A DNA stretch of 64,000 nucleotides from Nocardiopsis sp. FIRDI 009 (GTDB taxonomy: Bacteria > Actinomycetota > Actinomycetes > Streptosporangiales > Streptosporangiaceae): assembly GCF_003386285.1 (NCBI RefSeq), contig NZ_QPNC01000009.1:124001-188000 (forward strand). Direction: 5' to 3'. The position numbers and the translations under genes are program-made. The notes below the pieces were generated by a model. It did not search any database and had not been told where the DNA came from. It saw only the letters and a program-made list of their open reading frames with translations. Position 1 is the stretch's first letter. Each line of letters begins with the position of its first letter. Below, in pieces: positions 18,402 to 26,519 of the stretch.

Positions 18402-19640
18402 ATGACGCCCACCACCCGCGAGGAGTGCACCGCCCTCGACGCGGCCGACCCCCTCGCCCCCCTCCGCGAGGAGTTCGTCCTCCCCGAGGGGGTGATCTAC
18501 CTGGACGGCAACTCGCTGGGGGCGCTCCCCAGGTCCACCCCCGGACGCGTCGCCGACATGATCGAACGCGAGTGGGGCCGGGACCTCATCCGGAGCTGGA
18601 ACACCGCGGGCTGGTGGGACAAGCCGCGCACGCTGGGCGCCAAGGTCGCCCCGCTGGTCGGGGCCGACCCCGACGAGGTAGTCGTCGGCGACGGCGTCTC
18701 GGCCAACCTGTTCAAGGTCGTCATCGCGGCCCTGCGCATGTCCGACCGCTCCGTCGTGCTCGGTGAGGCGGGCAACTTCCCCACCGACCTGTACGTCACG
18801 GAGGGCGCGGTCGGGCTCGCCGGGGCCACCCAGCGCCGGATCGACCCCGACGGCCCCGAACTGGCCGAGGCGCTCGCCGCGGGCGACGTGGCGGTCGTGC
18901 TGCTCAGCCACGTGGACTACCGCACCGGAACCCTGCGGGACATGCCGGGCATCACGCGCCTGGCCCACGAGCACGGCGCCCTGGTCGTGTGGGACCTGTG
19001 CCACAGCGTGGGCGCGGTGCCGATCGACCTGTCCGACTGCGGCGCGGACTTCGCCGTCGGCTGCACCTACAAGTACCTCAACGCCGGACCGGGCGCCCCC
19101 GCCTTCCTGTACGCCGCCCGCCGCCACCACGCGGTCGCCGACCAGCCGATCAGCGGCTGGCACGGGCACGCGCGCCCGTTCGACTTCACCGGCGACTACG
19201 AGCCCGCGCCCGGGGTGTCCCGCTTCCTCAGCGGCTCGCAGCCGCTCGTGGCCGACGCGGCCTTGGAGGCGAGCCTGGACGTGTGGGCCAAGGCCGACAT
19301 GGACCTGGTACGCGCCAAGAGCCTGGCGATGACCGACCTGTTCCTGCGGGTGACCGGGGAGGCGGGACTCGTGTCGGCCACCCCCCTGGAGCACGGGCGA
19401 CGCGGGAGTCAGGTGGCGCTGCTCCAGCCGGAGGAGGGCTCGGGGTACCCGATCGTGCAGGCGCTGATCGAGCGCGGGGTGATCGGCGACTTCCGCGCCC
19501 CCGACGTCATGCGGTTCGGGTTCACCCCGCTTTACCTGCGGTACGTGGACGTCTTCGACGCCGCCACCGCCCTCGTGGAGGTCGTGCGGACCGGCCAGTG
19601 GCGTCAGGAGCGCTTCGCCCAGCGCGCCCAGGTGACCTGA
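18402..19640 (+). CDS. kynU: Kynureninase
   Basis: The 412-residue PLP enzyme cleaves kynurenine to anthranilate and alanine. It begins with the family pattern (VIYLDGNSLGALP) and has the PLP Lys224 in CTYKYLNAGPG, the Asp pair in VVWDLCHSVGA, and SGWHGHARPFDF. ATG 18402 follows GGCAGGAACCG. It forms an operon with kynA and is followed by a perfect terminator hairpin. The product anthranilate could be recycled into tryptophan or secondary products or degraded; nothing here decides this. Confidence 0.96.
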   Translation: MTPTTREECTALDAADPLAPLREEFVLPEGVIYLDGNSLGALPRSTPGRVADMIEREWGRDLIRSWNTAGWWDKPRTLGAKVAPLVGADPDEVVVGDGVSANLFKVVIAALRMSDRSVVLGEAGNFPTDLYVTEGAVGLAGATQRRIDPDGPELAEALAAGDVAVVLLSHVDYRTGTLRDMPGITRLAHEHGALVVWDLCHSVGAVPIDLSDCGADFAVGCTYKYLNAGPGAPAFLYAARRHHAVADQPISGWHGHARPFDFTGDYEPAPGVSRFLSGSQPLVADAALEASLDVWAKADMDLVRAKSLAMTDLFLRVTGEAGLVSATPLEHGRRGSQVALLQPEEGSGYPIVQALIERGVIGDFRAPDVMRFGFTPLYLRYVDVFDAATALVEVVRTGQWRQERFAQRAQVT

Positions 19641-19663
19641 ACCGCCCTCTGGCGGACGTTTCC

Positions 19664-19701
19664 CGATGCCCCGGAAGGACCGCGGTCCTTCCGGGGCATC
19701 G
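19664..19701 (+). terminator. Strong intrinsic terminator of kynAU
   Basis: A perfect 17-bp stem (CGATGCCCCGGAAGGAC with its complement) around CGCG, 23 bases after the kynU stop, followed by GCCTTTT. This is a textbook rho-independent terminator. Confidence 0.92.
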
Positions 19702-20359
19702 GCCTTTTCGGAGGCGGAGTGCGGGGTGACCCGGGACACAGGTCGGGGTTACATGGTCTTTGCCACACGGGCGCGCCGTCGGCGTGATCGGGGGTGATCC
19801 GCGTTGCCGCGCGGAATGCGCACTACTGGTTGGTAAACACTGTTGCTTCGATGTTTGTGCAGGTGAGAGCCGGTGCCATCAGAGTGTGGCGCCAGCCACG
19901 GACGCGGTCTCCGAAGGGCGGTCAAGAAGTGCGAAAGCGCCTGTGAAACAGGCGTTCCGGCGCCTCTCGGCCGCTTTTTACCCTGTTTCGCGTTGTTTGC
20001 CTCCGACTACGACGCGTCATTTTACCCGCGATCCTTCGGTACTTTACCGAAGCGTGGGTTAGTGTCGCTCGTGATCGGTTCGTGATGAACATCGACGAGC
20101 CGATGCCGAGCCCTTGTACGGCTGAGCGCCGCAAGGGAATCGAGACCCTCTTCCGGGAACCGGGCAGCACGAAACCACGTGTCGGCCCTCCGGAGCGCCG
20201 AGCCCATCGGCGCCCCTGTTCCCGCCCGCCTTCGCCGTCGGCGACGCGGGAGTCCCACGCCATGACGCCCTGACACGGGTGTGCCCCGAGTGCGCCCGTG
20301 TGCCGGGGGCGTCATGCCCACGGTCTTCTCGGCCCTGTCGCCTACCTGGCTATTTCTTC
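19702..20359. other. Long AT-richer spacer with hairpins; no gene recognised
   Basis: These 658 bases separate kynU from the DPBB gene on the same strand. From about 19740 to 20100 composition drops well below the local GC level. Hairpins are visible: CGCCTG/CAGGCG at 19938-19954, and a perfect CTTCGGTA/TACCGAAG with a 3-base loop at 20034-20052. No frame looks like a real protein, and I recognise no known riboswitch core. The simplest reading is a long promoter/5' leader region of the DPBB gene, possibly holding a small RNA. Confidence 0.5.
20261..20316 (+). other. Large leader hairpin just upstream of DPBB gene
   Basis: CATGACGCCC (20261-20270) pairs with GGGCGTCATG (20307-20316), and inside it CACGGG (20274-20279) with CCCGTG (20295-20300). 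It ends 43 bases before the proposed start of the DPBB gene, so it may act as an attenuator, a stability element or the terminator of an upstream small RNA. It has no T tract. Confidence 0.55.
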
Positions 20360-21235
20360 ATGAGCAACGAGACTCCGATTCAGCACGGCCACGTCACCGC
20401 CACCTACTTCTGGGACGACGGTTCCGGAATCAACGGGGACACGGGTGCCCCCGCCTCCGGTGAGCCCATGCAGAAGGGCCTGTTCTCCAGCCCGAGTTGG
20501 CCTCTGGGAACCGAGGGTTACATCGTCTACGAGGGTGAGGAATACGAGTTCTTCATCGGCGACCGCGGTCCGGGCGTCCCCTCCTACGACTGCGACGTAC
20601 TGCTCGACATCGACGGCAAGACCTTCGCCGAGATGACCGGTGAGACCTTCAACGAGACCACCCTGACCGTCAGCGGCGGCAACGGCCACGCCGAGGTCGA
20701 GTACTACATCACCGAGTGGGGCGACGGCCACGGCACCCCGGGTGCCCCCCACCCCTTCCAGCAGCCCGACAACCCGTGTGAGGACGCGGTCTCCCCGCTG
20801 CCCGAGCCGGCCAAGGCCGAGGAGGAGCCGGAGTCCGAGCCCGCCAAGGCCGAGGAGGAGGCGAAGAAGGAGGAGCCCGCCAAGGACTCCGCCGACGCCG
20901 CCGAGTCCACGTCGGACGAGGAGCACGAGGACCAGTCCGAGCAGGCCGCCGCGGCCGGCGGGCAGGACGGCGACGACTCCGGCGTGACCGCGCAGACCGC
21001 GGCCAACGACCTGTCCGCCATGGAGCTGACCGGTGCCGACGGCGCCCTGGGCGCCACGGGCCTGCTCACCCTGGCCCTGATCCCGGCCGTCCTCATCGCC
21101 CTGTTCTTCGCCTGGACCCGCCGTCCGTCCGGCGCCCACGCGGGTGCGGCCGACGGCGAGGGCAGGGGCCTGCTGGCCATGAGTTCCGGCCGCCACGCCC
21201 TGGCCTCCCTGGTCGACCGACTGCGCCGCAAGTAG
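20360..21235 (+). CDS. RlpA-like DPBB-domain protein with acidic linker and C-terminal membrane anchor
   Basis: I read 291 residues. Residues 10-95 follow a double-psi beta-barrel (RlpA/barwin-like): TATYFWDDGSG, ASGEPM, SPSWPLGTEGYIV, the conserved DRGPG at 68-72, and LLDIDGKTFAEM. Residues 140-205 are an acidic Ala/Glu/Lys linker. MELTGADG (221-228), a weak sortase-like sorting signal, precedes a single membrane helix (about 232-252) and an Arg-containing tail. DPBB domains bind or cut wall glycans outside the cell, and the tail charge predicts an outside N-terminus, yet no signal peptide is visible from ATG 20360 or from an in-frame GTG at 20279. No good ribosome site precedes 20360, so the start is uncertain. 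Confidence 0.7.
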   Translation: MSNETPIQHGHVTATYFWDDGSGINGDTGAPASGEPMQKGLFSSPSWPLGTEGYIVYEGEEYEFFIGDRGPGVPSYDCDVLLDIDGKTFAEMTGETFNETTLTVSGGNGHAEVEYYITEWGDGHGTPGAPHPFQQPDNPCEDAVSPLPEPAKAEEEPESEPAKAEEEAKKEEPAKDSADAAESTSDEEHEDQSEQAAAAGGQDGDDSGVTAQTAANDLSAMELTGADGALGATGLLTLALIPAVLIALFFAWTRRPSGAHAGAADGEGRGLLAMSSGRHALASLVDRLRRK

Positions 21236-21262
21236 TCGGAGGACCTCCCGGCGACGAGGGTC

Positions 21263-21296
21263 GCGAAGGGGCCGCGGTCGACCGCGGCCCCTTCGC
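21263..21296. terminator. Perfect palindromic terminator after DPBB gene
   Basis: GCGAAGGGGCCGCGGTC at 21263-21279 is followed directly by its exact reverse complement to 21296. It lies 27 bases after the DPBB stop, in a convergent spacer next to a dispersed repeat, and could act in both directions. Confidence 0.8.
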
Positions 21297-21308
21297 CGTG
21301 CCCGGCTC

Positions 21309-21437
21309 GGGCCGCGCTGCGCTTCGGCCCGTACTCGGGCGCCCCTGCGGCCGGGGACGCCTCCTCCTCGGCGGCGCCTGTCGCCCGTTCCTCGCTCGCG
21401 GCCCGCCTCCTCGTGCAGCCCCTGGCGGCGCCCGAAC
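21309..21437 (-). repeat. Dispersed intergenic repeat, copy B
   Basis: Read on the minus strand, this segment aligns over its whole length with 1141-1270: both start GTTCGGG(T/C)GCCGCCAGGG, share GCCGCGAGCGAGGAACG and AGGCGCCGCCGAGGA, and end GGGCCGAAGCG...GGCCC. I estimate better than four-fifths identity by eye. Like copy A it lies between converging genes. Confidence 0.75.
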
Positions 21438-21479
21438 CCGTGCCCGCCGTGGCCCCGGGGGAGGCCGGCCCAGGGAAAC

Positions 21480-22811
21480 CTAGACGTCCCCGATGAGCAG
21501 CCCCGGCCGTTCCACGCAGTCGGCGACGAAGCGCAGGAACCCGCCCGCGACGCCTCCGTCGCACACCCGGTGGTCGAAGGTGAGGGTGAGCTCGGTGACC
21601 GGCCTGGGCACCACGGCGTCGCCGACCACCCACGGGCGACGGACGATCCGGCCCAGCCCGAGGATCGCCGCCTCCGGGTGGTTGATGATGGCGGCCGACC
21701 CGTCCACCCCGAACACGCCGTAGTTGTTGACGGTGAACGTCCCACCGCGCAGCGCCTCGGGGCCCAACCCGCCCGACCGGGCCGCCTCAGCGGTCTCACC
21801 CAGGCGGGCCGACAGGCCCCGGGTGGTCAGGCGGTCGGCGTCCCGCACGACCGGAACCACCAGCCCACGCGGCGTCTGCGCGGCGAACCCCAGGTGCACG
21901 GGGTCGAAGCGCACCACCTCGTCGCGGGCGGTGTCGAAGTGGGCGTTCAGTTCGGGGAACCGCGCCAGGCCCAGGAGCGCGAACCGCGCCACCAGAGCCA
22001 GGACGCTCACCGGCCGGTCCGGCTCCGCCTCGTTCAGCTCCCGGCGCAGCTCCACCAGCCCGGTCGCGTCGGCGTCCACCCACACCGTCGCCTCGGGGAT
22101 CTCCCGCCGTGACCGCTCCAACCCCCGGGCCATCGACCGGTGGGCGCCGCGCAGCGGCTCCCGGCGCGTGCCCGGCGGGTCCGTCCGCCGCTCACGGCTG
22201 TCCGGGCCGTCGGCCCCGGCGCCCGCACCAGCGCCGGAGATCAGGGCCGCCACGTCCCTGCGCAGCACCAGCCCGCCCTCCCCGGTGCCGCGGACCGCCG
22301 ACACGTCGATCCCGTGTTCCCGGGCCAGACGCCGCACCAGCGGCGACACCACCCTCGTACGCCCGGTTCCCGGCGCGTACGGGGGAGTGGGCGGGCCGCC
22401 GGTCCCCGTTGACCCTGGCGACCCGCCCGTCCCACGGGCGCGCCGACGCGTGGTCGGCGCACCCCTTCCCGTGCCGTAGCCCACCAGGACGGCGCCCGAA
22501 CCCGCGGATTCCCCGGCGGCCCCGTTGCCGCCGACGGGGTCGGAGCCCTCCCGCGCGTTCGGCACGGTGGTCTGTGCGACGGTGATGAGGGGCGCGCCGA
22601 CCGCGACCACCTCACCCACCGCGCCATGCAGTTCGGTCACCGTGCCCGCGTACGGGCACGGCACCTCGACCGCGGCCTTGGCGGTCTCCACCTCGACCAC
22701 GGGCTGGTCGACGGCGACCTCGTCGCCCACCGCCACCAGCCAGGTCAGGATCTCGGCCTCGGTCAGTCCCTCACCGAGGTCGGGCAGCGCGAACGACCGC
22801 GTCCCGCTCAT
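21480..22811 (-). CDS. bkdC: Branched-chain 2-oxoacid dehydrogenase E2 (dihydrolipoyl acyltransferase)
   Basis: The 443-residue protein has one N-terminal lipoyl domain (lipoylated Lys in VEVETAKAAVEVP), a Gly/Pro/Thr-rich linker, a peripheral subunit-binding domain (VSPLVRRLAREHGIDVSAV), and a catalytic acyltransferase domain ending TLTFDHRVCDGG with the active His and Asp. It transfers the acyl group from E1 to CoA in valine, leucine and isoleucine breakdown or precursor supply for branched fatty acids. Its ATG overlaps the E1-beta stop (ATGA). No E3 gene is present; a general lipoamide dehydrogenase must serve. Confidence 0.95.
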   Translation of the reverse strand: MSGTRSFALPDLGEGLTEAEILTWLVAVGDEVAVDQPVVEVETAKAAVEVPCPYAGTVTELHGAVGEVVAVGAPLITVAQTTVPNAREGSDPVGGNGAAGESAGSGAVLVGYGTGRGAPTTRRRARGTGGSPGSTGTGGPPTPPYAPGTGRTRVVSPLVRRLAREHGIDVSAVRGTGEGGLVLRRDVAALISGAGAGAGADGPDSRERRTDPPGTRREPLRGAHRSMARGLERSRREIPEATVWVDADATGLVELRRELNEAEPDRPVSVLALVARFALLGLARFPELNAHFDTARDEVVRFDPVHLGFAAQTPRGLVVPVVRDADRLTTRGLSARLGETAEAARSGGLGPEALRGGTFTVNNYGVFGVDGSAAIINHPEAAILGLGRIVRRPWVVGDAVVPRPVTELTLTFDHRVCDGGVAGGFLRFVADCVERPGLLIGDV

Positions 22812-23854
22812 CCGCCCACCCCCGGCCCTTCGGCGTCCGCCACCCACTCGGACTCCCACTGGAGGCGGTCCACGGCCGCCAGGATCCGGTCGACCCCGGG
22901 CAGGTGGAGGTGTTCCATCTTGGGCGGGGGGTAGGGCACGTCCAGGCCGCCGACCCGCAGCACCGGCGCCTCCAGGTAGTGGAAGCAGCGCTCGCCGACC
23001 CGCGCGGCGACCTCCGCCCCGTAACCGCCGAACACCGACGCCTCGTGGACCACGACCGCGCGGCCGGTGCGGCGCACCGACGCCGTCACCACCGAGTCGT
23101 CCCACGGACTGAGCTGGCGCAGGTCCACCACCTCCAGGGAACGGCCCTCCTCCGCGGCGACCGCGGCCGCCTCCAGGGCGGTCTCCACCATGGGGCCGTA
23201 GACGACGAGGGTCGCGTCATCGCCCGCCCGCCGTACCACGGACCGCTCCATCGGCTCGGTGCGCACCGGGAGTTCGACGGCCTCCTTGGACCAGTAGCGG
23301 CGCTTGGGCTCCAGGAAGACCACGGGGTCGTCGCACGCGATGGCCTCACGCAGCATCGAGTAGGCGTCGGCGGGGGTGCCCGGCGTCACCACCCGCAGTC
23401 CGGGTGTGTGCGTGTAGTACGCCTCCGAGGAGTCGCTGTGGTGCTCGACCCCGCCGATCCCGCCGCCGTAGGGCACGCGGACGACGACGGGCAGGGCCAC
23501 GGCTCCCCGAGTCCGGTTGCGCATCTTGGCCAGGTGGGAGACGACCTGCTCGAAGGCCGGGTAGGCGAAGGCGTCGAACTGCATCTCCACGACCGGGCGC
23601 AGACCGTACATCGCCATGCCGATGGCGGTGCCGATGATGCCGGACTCGGCCAGGGGTGAGTCGAAGACGCGCTCGGCGCCGAACTCGCGGCTGAGTCCGT
23701 CGGTGACCCGGAAGACCCCGCCGAGCGCGCCGACGTCCTCGCCGTAGACGACGACGTCGGGGTCCTCGGCGGCGGCGTCGCGCAGCGCCCGGTTGAGGGC
23801 GGCGCCCATCGAGACCTCGGCGGGGGCTGGGGGAGTGGGGGGTGTACGCGTCAT
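22808..23854 (-). CDS. bkdB: Branched-chain 2-oxoacid dehydrogenase E1 beta
   Basis: The 348-residue transketolase-like subunit has the family pattern: DVVVYGEDVGALGGVFRVTDGL, DSPLAESGIIGTAIGMA, EMQFDAFAYPAFEQ and GGIGGVEHHSDSSEAYYTH. It forms the alpha2beta2 E1 that decarboxylates branched 2-oxoacids with thiamine diphosphate. Its ATG directly abuts the TGA of the alpha subunit, and its stop overlaps E2, so all three are tightly coupled. A pyruvate-specific role is possible but the set of three beside an Lrp regulator favours branched-chain substrates. Confidence 0.95.
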   Translation of the reverse strand: MTRTPPTPPAPAEVSMGAALNRALRDAAAEDPDVVVYGEDVGALGGVFRVTDGLSREFGAERVFDSPLAESGIIGTAIGMAMYGLRPVVEMQFDAFAYPAFEQVVSHLAKMRNRTRGAVALPVVVRVPYGGGIGGVEHHSDSSEAYYTHTPGLRVVTPGTPADAYSMLREAIACDDPVVFLEPKRRYWSKEAVELPVRTEPMERSVVRRAGDDATLVVYGPMVETALEAAAVAAEEGRSLEVVDLRQLSPWDDSVVTASVRRTGRAVVVHEASVFGGYGAEVAARVGERCFHYLEAPVLRVGGLDVPYPPPKMEHLHLPGVDRILAAVDRLQWESEWVADAEGPGVGG

Positions 23855-24967
23855 TCAGGTCTCCCGTAGCCCGTCCACCAGTTCCTGTCTCTCCTCGCGG
23901 AGTAGCGGTGGGACCTCGGCGTAGACGTCGCCGAACAGGGACGCGGGGTCGAGTTCGTCCTCGCCGGCCAACCGGTCGCGCACCGCCGCGGCCACCTTCT
24001 CCGCCTCGGCGTCGAAGGCGGCCAGCGCCCGTTCGGTCTCCTCCTCGTCGCCGAGCACGCCCTCCCGGCGGATGAGCGCCGCCATCCGGGTGAGGGGATC
24101 GCGTGCGGTCCAGTACGCCACCTCCGCCTCGTCCCGGTAGCGCTGGGGGGCGTCGGAGTTGGTGTGCGGGTCCACGCGGTAGGTGAGGGCCTCGACGATC
24201 GCCGGTCCGCCCCCGGCCCGCGCCTCCGCCAGGGCGTGGGAGACCACGGCGTACACGGCCGCGGCGTCGTTGCCGTCGACGTGGTAGCCGCGCATCCCGT
24301 AGCCGACGGCCTTGTGAGCGAGGGTGGGGGCGGCGGTCTGCGCGTGCAGGGGCACGCTGATCGCCCAGTGGTTGTTCTGCACGAGGAACACCACGGGGGT
24401 GTTCCACACGGCGGCGAAGTTGTAGGCCTCGTGGGCGTCGCCCTCGCTGGTGGCGCCGTCGCCCATGATCGCGAGCGCCGCCACGTCCCGCCCCTTGCGC
24501 CGGGCCGCGTAGGTGAGGCCGACGGCGTGGGAGGCGTTGGTGGCCAGCGGCGTGCACTGGGGAGCGCAGCGGTAGCGGTGCGGGTCGTACCCGGAGTGCC
24601 AGTCGCCGCGGAAGAGGGTCAGCGTCTCCACGGGGTCGACGCCGTGCGTGACCAGGGCGACGCTGTCGCGGTAGGTGGGGAAGAGCCAGTCCTGGTCGCC
24701 CAGGGCCAGCACGCCGCCGACCTGTGCCGCCTCCTGCCCCGTCGACGACGGGTAGACGGCGAGGCGGCCCTGGCGGGCGAGCGTGCTGGCCTGCTGGTTG
24801 AAGCGGCGGCCGATGACCATCGCCCGGTGGAGGTCGGCGAGCCTGGTGTGGTCGGGAGCGGTGAAGGAGGAGTGACTCACACGGTGGCCGTGCCGGTCCA
24901 CGAGGCGCACCGGCTCCGTCGAGGGGAGTGGAGGAACCGGACGGTTTCGCGCATCGGTGTGCTTCAT
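23855..24967 (-). CDS. bkdA: Branched-chain 2-oxoacid dehydrogenase E1 alpha
   Basis: The 370-residue alpha subunit carries the thiamine-diphosphate motif MGDGATSEGDAHEAYN...QNNHWAIS, plus YPSSTGQEAAQVG and FPTYRDSVALVTHGV typical of 2-oxoacid dehydrogenase E1. I chose ATG 24967 (MKHTDARNRP); an ATG at 25039 would add 24 residues in AT-richer sequence that looks like promoter DNA. It is first in the operon and diverges from an Lrp-type regulator over about 130 bases. Confidence 0.94.
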   Translation of the reverse strand: MKHTDARNRPVPPLPSTEPVRLVDRHGHRVSHSSFTAPDHTRLADLHRAMVIGRRFNQQASTLARQGRLAVYPSSTGQEAAQVGGVLALGDQDWLFPTYRDSVALVTHGVDPVETLTLFRGDWHSGYDPHRYRCAPQCTPLATNASHAVGLTYAARRKGRDVAALAIMGDGATSEGDAHEAYNFAAVWNTPVVFLVQNNHWAISVPLHAQTAAPTLAHKAVGYGMRGYHVDGNDAAAVYAVVSHALAEARAGGGPAIVEALTYRVDPHTNSDAPQRYRDEAEVAYWTARDPLTRMAALIRREGVLGDEEETERALAAFDAEAEKVAAAVRDRLAGEDELDPASLFGDVYAEVPPLLREERQELVDGLRET

Positions 24968-25101
24968 GTCTTGAATATGAGGTGAATCACCCCATACTGT
25001 CGATATCCCCGCGTCGATGTTAGACGAATTGTCTCCCATCTCCCCAAAGCGGAACGGATCATCTCAGACGGTGCACGCCCGAGCGGTATGAGGTAAGACA
25101 C

Positions 25102-25539
25102 ATGGCAGCCCGGTTGGACGACACCGACAGGCGGATCATCGCGCTGCTGCGCGCCGACGGACGCATGTCGATCCGCGCGGTCGCGGAGCAGGCGCACATC
25201 TCCCGCGCCAACGCCTACTCCCGTCTCGAACGCCTCCGCGAGGAGGGGGTCATCCGCGGGTTCACCGCCGTCATCGACCCGGAGAAGTACGGCACCGGGC
25301 TGTCGGCGTACGTGTCGGTCCGCATCGAACAGCACTCCTGGGACCGCTTCCGCGGCTACCTGCGCGACATCCCGGAGGTGGACCACGCCGCGCTGGTCTC
25401 CGGTGACGTCGACCTCCTGCTGCTGGTGCGGGTCGCCGACGCCGCCGCCCTGCGCACGTTCGTGCTGGAACGCCTCCAGCGGCTCCCCGAGGTGAAGAGC
25501 ACGCAGACGATGTTCATCCTCGACGAACCGCACCTGTGA
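25102..25539 (+). CDS. bkdR: Lrp/AsnC regulator of the bkd operon
   Basis: The 145-residue protein has the Lrp winged helix (LDDTDRRIIALLRADGRMSI, SRANAYSRLERLREEGVI) and RAM domain (LVSGDVDLLLLVRV). An Lrp-type gene facing away from bkd genes is the classical BkdR arrangement, where branched-chain amino acids control transcription; the role here is inferred from that position. The ATG at 25102 lies after a GAGGTAAGACAC ribosome site. The symbol is by analogy only. Confidence 0.88.
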   Translation: MAARLDDTDRRIIALLRADGRMSIRAVAEQAHISRANAYSRLERLREEGVIRGFTAVIDPEKYGTGLSAYVSVRIEQHSWDRFRGYLRDIPEVDHAALVSGDVDLLLLVRVADAAALRTFVLERLQRLPEVKSTQTMFILDEPHL

Positions 25540-25612
25540 GGGGTCCGATCAGGGTCCATTCACCCCGGAACTGGCTCTTCAGGGTCGGAGGTGGACCTCC
25601 GAGAATGGACCC

Positions 25613-26404
25613 ATGCCTGAATACCGCATCGTCGACGCCTTCACCGACCGTCCCCTGGCGGGCAACCCCGCCGCCGTCCTTCTCTTGGACGAGCCCTACG
25701 CCGACGCGTGGGCCCAGGGGGTGGCCGCCGAGTTCAACCTCGCCGAGACCGCCTTCGCCCGCCGTGTCGACGGCCCCGAGGCCGACTACGAGCTGAGGTG
25801 GTTCACACCCACCGTCGAGATCGACCTGTGCGGGCACGCCACCCTGGCCACCGCGCACACCCTGACCGAGCTCGGCGTCCCGGGCCCCTACCGGTTCACC
25901 ACCCGCAGCGGGATCCTCACCGTCACCGCCGACGGGGACCGCATGTGGCTGGACTTCCCGGCCAACCGGGCCGAGAAGCGCGAGGTCCCCGACGGCCTCG
26001 TCGAGGCGCTCGGCGCCCCCGCGGTGTGGACGGGCGAGGTGGGGGAGTTCCTCCTGGTCGAGCTGGCGGACGAGGCCGCCGTCCGGAACCTGGACCCCGA
26101 CATCGCCGGGCTCGCCGAACAGCCGCACAACATCGTCATCGTGACCGCACGGGGATCCGCGACCGACATGGTCTCCCGCGTGTTCGGTCCCCGCATCGGG
26201 ATCCCGGAGGACCCGGTGACCGGAGCGGCCCACACGGTGCTGGCGCCGTTCTGGGCCGAGCGGCTGGGCCGCGTTGAGCTGACCGCCCACCAGGCGTCGG
26301 CGCGCGGCGGCGACCTGGAGCTGCGCCTCCCGGCCGACGCCCCCGGCCGCGTGCTCATCGGCGGCACCGCGGTCTCGGTCGCCACCGGGACGCTCAACCT
26401 CTGA
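25613..26404 (+). CDS. PhzF-family isomerase, copy 1
   Basis: The 263-residue protein matches the PhzF/diaminopimelate-epimerase-like fold: VDAFTDRPLAGNPAAVL at the N-terminus, Glu45 in NLAETAFA (equivalent to the catalytic Glu of PhzF), WFTPTVEIDLCGHATLATAHTL, and EDPVTGAAHTVLAPFW. Stand-alone PhzF proteins are common and mostly uncharacterised; phenazine genes are absent, so phenazine synthesis is unlikely. The next gene is a close tandem copy, nearly identical at both ends but divergent in the middle (residues about 116-195). Confidence 0.92.
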   Translation: MPEYRIVDAFTDRPLAGNPAAVLLLDEPYADAWAQGVAAEFNLAETAFARRVDGPEADYELRWFTPTVEIDLCGHATLATAHTLTELGVPGPYRFTTRSGILTVTADGDRMWLDFPANRAEKREVPDGLVEALGAPAVWTGEVGEFLLVELADEAAVRNLDPDIAGLAEQPHNIVIVTARGSATDMVSRVFGPRIGIPEDPVTGAAHTVLAPFWAERLGRVELTAHQASARGGDLELRLPADAPGRVLIGGTAVSVATGTLNL

Positions 26405-26519
26405 CGGGACGCGGGGGCGTTCGGGCCCCCGCCGACGCCGACCACCGCCGCGGCGGACCGCGCGCGTCCGCTCCCCCTGCGGCGCCCATCCGCCGCGGCC
26501 GTACATCTACTCTGGCGTC

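Noticed and set aside
19858-19953. 31-codon open frame in the spacer after kynU
   Set aside because: No ribosome site, basic low-complexity product and no family resemblance.
20082-20273. 63-codon open frame before the DPBB gene
   Set aside because: Product is arginine/proline-rich shadow-like sequence, no ribosome site, and its stop lies in a hairpin.
19702-20359. c-di-AMP (ydaO-type) riboswitch
   Set aside because: It would suit a wall-hydrolase gene, but none of the conserved blocks I know for that element is present.
24968-25039. Upstream start of bkdA
   Set aside because: The extra 24 residues are encoded by AT-richer DNA within a divergent promoter region and do not resemble the family.
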